Source: CAYSLU01 sp964431965 (lineage in GTDB: Bacteria; Verrucomicrobiota; Kiritimatiellia; CAIKKV01; CAYSLU01). Taken from it: 64,000 bases of DNA. Position numbers and translations under genes: made by a program. Each line of letters opens with the position of its first letter. The stretch's first letter is position 1. The stretch spans positions 1 through 64,000 of the forward strand of contig CAYSLU010000011.1 in assembly GCA_964431965.1 (NCBI GenBank), in the 5' to 3' direction. The notes beneath the pieces were generated by a model. It had not been told where the DNA came from and made no database searches. It saw only the letters and a program-made list of their open reading frames with translations. This document shows, in pieces, positions 61,901 through 64,000 of this stretch.

Positions 61901-62188
61901 CACCTGGTATTCATCGGCGTACGGAATCTCGACCTCCTGCTCGGCCACCGCCGCCTGCCCGTCCGGAACCTGCTCCGGCGCCGCCAGGCAGGCCATGCGC
62001 GAGAGGAAGGTGATCGCGAATGTGGAGGCGAAGTAGTTCTCGCGATAGGGAACGACCTCCCAGCCCGCACCCTTCGGGGCAAAATCTTCGGCCTCCGCCA
62101 TGAGCCGCACCGGCTTCTGGTCCTGCGCCGAGGCCGTCATGGCCGCCGCCACCAGCACACCCGACAGAATCCGCATCGCCTTCTTCAT
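58979..62188 (-). CDS. Large exported protein with GH42-trimerisation-like domain, 1069 aa
   Basis: A signal peptide (MKKAMRILSGVLVAAAMTASA) is followed by a beta-rich N-terminal part (AEAEDFAPKGAGWEVVPY), a long central region and, near residues 725-830, a Rossmann-like domain typical of GH42 beta-galactosidase trimerisation: KVGLLLSSVDDIM, then VIYVTQQWLH and KRWVEKGGTLVAL. The catalytic domain cannot be named: the central region has the length of a barrel but no GH-A Glu pair I can point to. GGAGAG precedes the ATG. The start overlaps the UroD-family gene stop by four bases, so both genes serve one process, most likely carbohydrate breakdown (inference). Confidence 0.72.
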   Translation of the reverse strand: MKKAMRILSGVLVAAAMTASAQDQKPVRLMAEAEDFAPKGAGWEVVPYRENYFASTFAITFLSRMACLAAPEQVPDGQAAVAEQEVEIPYADEYQVLARYEQPFNFAVEFTVEIDQGGKTVSRQVFGRLQDPKIWPLNGHQRVAMERFWWGGTDNIVWQHPGAARLAAGKAVIRLIAGPQVDGRKPRLNAAKRSVDIVCLTNDRRGMEAQKQTRYLEFDGWLVQDGDLFARFTNPRDAAGPCIPTVGICDQHSPYYIHARDWGTVKVLKSGRLLEGGTNYVYAGPRSGAVRTASLAPVIDPAKLLVPRDTNKPAAGMALVIPPSEYLKSGESSGWVPIGQNMDALHNCMWGPGALYTGRVAETYLAIEFAIPDGRGGLKTIRTATVRSTRATNYTGIFEIPGNIAPNPAVAAALQARWWPPRIRTQQEALAWLRDEVRRFPDKGPTPQRFLVYNIGGFGGTPSFPEGRELMVALGDNTMTGQEGKKRDLVCHWPDTSMAAVQKRNVTNVYAISYGDETHLPSVTVSNDVFAAWLKSKGVAYDGSVQWTSDRSSPLYYYSQICGVEQGAKPYVAATAYYRSKGALTGANYSPHSNYLVTEMHYMRPFKLNALSMAWAEDYVWQVPEFSVQAIGYLTSAFRAGTKYNRQPIMMYVMPHSPGNTPRDFRLSFYTTVAHGTRLMNYFCASPLAVGGTENYVATDDLAMWREIHACTHEAGVFEDYVMDGATRPAKVGLLLSSVDDIMTGANNAVLALHNNERKAIYYALRHAQVPVDMLSEDDVVDGLARDYSVIYVTQQWLHSACVGALKRWVEKGGTLVALCGGGFRDEFNRDSAAAAELYGARSQKIGADPQLVSRYLLKENVPFLTKQDLPLYEPIDAVSWGDGDRVATNVGVVVWKQALDPVDAQVIGRFRDGKPAVVSKPHGKGKAVLFGFLPGQAYLKSGLPVRPADRGSTDAAFAHFLPTAMDAGLRQRLVDDFLPAGYARPVVCSEALVESACIDSPKQKKLAVALMNYTGKAIERLSVRIDGVKAGAKVRSVERGPLKPEFRADGSAVVELPLNVADMLLIDL

Positions 62189-63423
62189 GGCTCTCCTCTC
62201 GTGTATGCCCCGTGGTCCCGCACCGCCTGGAACATGGCGGCCATATTCTCCGCCGGCGAGTTCGCCTGCACGTTGTGAATCGGGTTGAAGACGAAGCCGC
62301 CGCCCGGCTTGAAGACCCGCAGCCGCTCGGTCACCTCCCGGTACACCTGCTCCGGCGTGCCGAACGGCAGCGTCTGCTGGACGTCCACGCCACCGCCCCA
62401 GAACGTGATCCGGGCCCCGAACTCGCGCTTCAGCCGGTCGGCGCTCATGCCCGCCGCGCTGCACTGGACCGGGTTGATGCAGTCGATCCCGCTCTCCACG
62501 ATGTACGGCATGTACTTCGCGATCGCGCCGCAACTGTGCTTCCACGTCTTCCACTGCGTGTGCGTGTGCACCCACCGGTTGACGGCCCGGTAGAACGGCA
62601 GATGCCAGCGCGCGAACAGATCCGGGTTGAACATCTCGGCCCGCTGCGTCCCGAAGTCGTGTCCGTCGATCCCGAACACATCGATCGTGTCGCCCACGTG
62701 GCGGTACAGCTGCTCGAGGCGGGCGATGGTGATCGCCGTCCGGATTTCAAAGAGGCGGTCGATGTACTCCGGGTCCGACGCCATCAGGCAGAGCCAGTCC
62801 GGGATGTTGCCCACGGCCGGCGGACCGAAGTCCGGCCAGTCGCCCAGGAAGAGCGCCTTGCCCGTCGGGCGCAGCTCGCGCGCACGCGCGGCCAGGAAGT
62901 CCAGCCGCTCCGTCGGGATCGGCGTCGACCAGTCCTTCTCGAGCTCGGCCAGCGCCGGCGGCTGGAAATCCGGATGAAGCTCCTGGTCTCCGACCCGGTC
63001 AAAGTAGAAGCCATCCTTCGGCATGCGCCCGACTACGGGCTTGGCAGGATCGCCGCCCTCGTGCAGAAGCCAGTCCCCTTCCGGGCCCACCTCCACGGCG
63101 AACTGGCCGGGCATCAGCACCATCGTGCCGTCGAACAGCTTCCACGGCTTGAAGTCGCGCCGCGCCAGCCCGAAGAAGAGCGTCTCGGGCTCCACGGGCA
63201 GCACGTCGATCCCGAGGCGTTCGACGAGATCGGGCTCGACCTCCCCGAGCATCTGGTACACCTCGTACACGCGCGGCAGGCGCTCGGCCAGCTTCAGGTG
63301 CCGCCGGAGCTTGCCCAGCGCGAGCGCCGTGATCCCGCTCATGATCGTCCCGCCCAGGTCCACCGGCACCCGGTCCGGCTCCCGATGCTCAATCGCCGCC
63401 AGCACCCGCTCCCGTGATGTCAT
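62185..63423 (-). CDS. Uroporphyrinogen-decarboxylase-family (MtaA/CmuA-like) protein, 412 aa
   Basis: A TIM-barrel protein of the UroD superfamily, but not HemE: it has no PhiRQAGR motif and is longer. Family members in this group (MtaA/MtbA/CmuA type) move methyl groups using zinc or corrinoid. Here KHSCGAI near residue 300 and INPVQCSAAGM give metal-thiolate candidates, and FGIDGHDFG precedes them. It is common in carbohydrate loci of environmental bacteria, where its substrate is unknown. The frame is open to 63573, but the ATG at 63423 after GGAGGAGCG is chosen. No corrinoid protein is nearby. Confidence 0.82.
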   Translation of the reverse strand: MTSRERVLAAIEHREPDRVPVDLGGTIMSGITALALGKLRRHLKLAERLPRVYEVYQMLGEVEPDLVERLGIDVLPVEPETLFFGLARRDFKPWKLFDGTMVLMPGQFAVEVGPEGDWLLHEGGDPAKPVVGRMPKDGFYFDRVGDQELHPDFQPPALAELEKDWSTPIPTERLDFLAARARELRPTGKALFLGDWPDFGPPAVGNIPDWLCLMASDPEYIDRLFEIRTAITIARLEQLYRHVGDTIDVFGIDGHDFGTQRAEMFNPDLFARWHLPFYRAVNRWVHTHTQWKTWKHSCGAIAKYMPYIVESGIDCINPVQCSAAGMSADRLKREFGARITFWGGGVDVQQTLPFGTPEQVYREVTERLRVFKPGGGFVFNPIHNVQANSPAENMAAMFQAVRDHGAYTRGEP

Positions 63424-63453
63424 GCTCGCTCCTCCACGGCCCTTGCCCGCCAC

Positions 63454-63498
63454 ATGCCGACTGGCCGGCATCATATCGCGTTCGCCCGCCGGGTCCAA
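63454..63498 (-). promoter_or_regulatory. Promoter and hairpin upstream of the UroD-family operon
   Basis: On the minus strand TTGGAC (63493-63498), 17 bases, TATGAT (63470-63475). Just downstream ATGCCG/CGGCAT (63454-63471) is a 6-bp inverted repeat with a 6-base loop at the likely transcript start, a possible operator. Confidence 0.65.
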
Positions 63499-63514
63499 CG
63501 ATTCCCGGCGGAGG

Positions 63515-63551
63515 TTGACGACTGATGGGTCTGCTTGTAATCTGATAGCAG
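63515..63551 (+). promoter_or_regulatory. Promoter/operator of the third VapBC-type module
   Basis: TTGACG (63515-63520), 17 bases, TAATCT (63538-63543). An inverted repeat CTGCT (63531-63535) / AGCAG (63547-63551) surrounds the -10, consistent with antitoxin autorepression. Confidence 0.65.
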
Positions 63552-63571
63552 AACAGTAGCGGAGGTGCATC

Positions 63572-63799
63572 ATGTCAGCAGTAGTCGTCAGGGGGTTGCC
63601 GCCTGTCCTGCACCAGCGGTTGAAACAGGAAGCCGAACGCCATCACCGGTCCATGAACGGTGAGATCATCGCGATCCTTGAGAGGGAGTTTCAGGCTCCG
63701 ATGCGAATGGAGCTGCCGCCGCCGGTGAAGGGCAAGGTCCCGGTTGATGGCCGATGGATAGCACAGGCAATTCGGGACGCCAGGGATGGGAAGCGATGA
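63572..63799 (+). CDS. FitA/VapB-like ribbon-helix-helix antitoxin
   Basis: A 75-residue Arc/FitA-type antitoxin: strand SAVVVRGLPP, helices in LHQRLKQEAERHHRSMNGEI and AILEREF, and a Pro-rich then charged tail for toxin binding (WIAQAIRDARDGKR). GGAGG lies six bases before the ATG. Its TGA overlaps the ATG of the PIN-toxin gene. Confidence 0.9.
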   Translation: MSAVVVRGLPPVLHQRLKQEAERHHRSMNGEIIAILEREFQAPMRMELPPPVKGKVPVDGRWIAQAIRDARDGKR

Positions 63800-64000
63800 T
63801 TGTCGTCGATGCCAATACGATCATCTACCTGGTCCGAGACTCATCGTTCACCTGGCTGGCCCGTGAGGTTTACGCTCAGGACAGTGACTGGATCGTTCCG
63901 CCTCTGTGGAAGCCGGAAGTGCTCAACGGGCTGCTCAGAGAGGTGCGGGCAGGCAATCTCGTTCTCGGTGATGCCATTGAGGCGGCAAGTAATGCTGCGC
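63796..64000 (+). CDS. PIN-domain toxin, N-terminal part only
   Basis: An ATG at 63796 overlaps the antitoxin stop, and the frame stays open to the window end (68 residues). It begins MIVVDANTIIYLVRD, the first acidic motif of a PIN ribonuclease, and later has LWKPEVLNGLLREV with the second conserved acid. The rest lies beyond the window. Confidence 0.85.
   Translation, partial: MIVVDANTIIYLVRDSSFTWLAREVYAQDSDWIVPPLWKPEVLNGLLREVRAGNLVLGDAIEAASNAA

Noticed and set aside
58790..62278. 1162-residue plus-strand frame over the large exported protein
   Set aside because: Antisense shadow; the minus strand has a signal peptide, ribosome site and coupling to the next gene.
62185..63423. HemE (heme-pathway uroporphyrinogen decarboxylase)
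   Set aside because: Lacks the HemE N-terminal signature, is longer, and lies in a carbohydrate-type context.
1..64000. CRISPR arrays, tRNA or rRNA genes, insertion sequences, prophage
   Set aside because: No regularly spaced repeats, cloverleaf-like genes, transposases or phage genes were seen on reading the window.

Overview
The window is high-GC DNA (mostly G/C third positions), gene-dense, from a diderm bacterium. It has lipopolysaccharide-kinase-like proteins, an ArnT-like glycosyltransferase, ExbB/ExbD, and many secreted LamG/DUF2341-type proteins. Taken with the MurC-MurB fusion, the UroD-family carbohydrate-locus protein and the large 2-hydroxyacyl-CoA-dehydratase-type activase, this suggests a heterotrophic, probably anaerobic member of the PVC superphylum. 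Kiritimatiellota or a related Verrucomicrobiota lineage is my best guess, by inference and not by a marker-gene test. I saw no rRNA, tRNA, CRISPR array, insertion sequence or prophage.

Layout. 1-16 kb is a mixed housekeeping and metabolism block: the tail of a gene cut by the window edge, an exported hypothetical, proC, two overlapping LPS-kinase-like genes (the second looks like a pseudokinase), an ArnT-like transferase, lon behind a heat-shock-like promoter, an EamA transporter, the lactate-utilisation genes lutABC (minus strand), leuCD, an aldo/keto reductase and a VapBC-type module. 16-30 kb holds a giant secreted LamG/DUF2341/SGNH protein, a GH36-type alpha-galactosidase, a LysR regulator divergent from a 1.5-kb-residue activase, a TauE/SafE permease, and a second VapBC module translationally coupled to a 5'-nucleotidase.

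30.7-37.5 kb is the end of a division and cell-wall cluster: murC-murB fusion, ddl, ftsQ, ftsA, ftsZ. 37.6-50.5 kb is one tightly packed minus-strand operon of nine genes reading from 50483 down to 37570. It encodes a glycosidase-GT2 fusion membrane protein, two ABC exporter half-subunits, two paralogous unusual glycosyltransferase-like proteins, two GT4 enzymes, a methyltransferase-like protein and a YdjC/ChbG deacetylase. It looks like an uncharacterised pathway for making and exporting a glycan. Divergent from it, 50.8-57.9 kb is a plus-strand operon: a zinc-finger/FecR anti-sigma protein, a large TPR protein, ExbB, ExbD, an FHA-like/transmembrane/CBM9-like protein and a sigma-70-family factor. 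This resembles a surface-signalling or energy-transduction device lacking TonB and a TonB-dependent receptor.

58-64 kb carries a lower-GC lipoprotein gene, a translationally coupled pair (UroD-family protein plus a large exported protein with a GH42-trimerisation-like domain), and a third VapBC-type module cut by the window end. The two divergent operons between 37.6 and 57.9 kb are the most likely location of an undescribed system. Several genes (lutA, leuC, murC-murB, perhaps the sigma factor) have promoter-like -10 elements only 7-9 bases before the start codon and no Shine-Dalgarno, suggesting leaderless transcripts.
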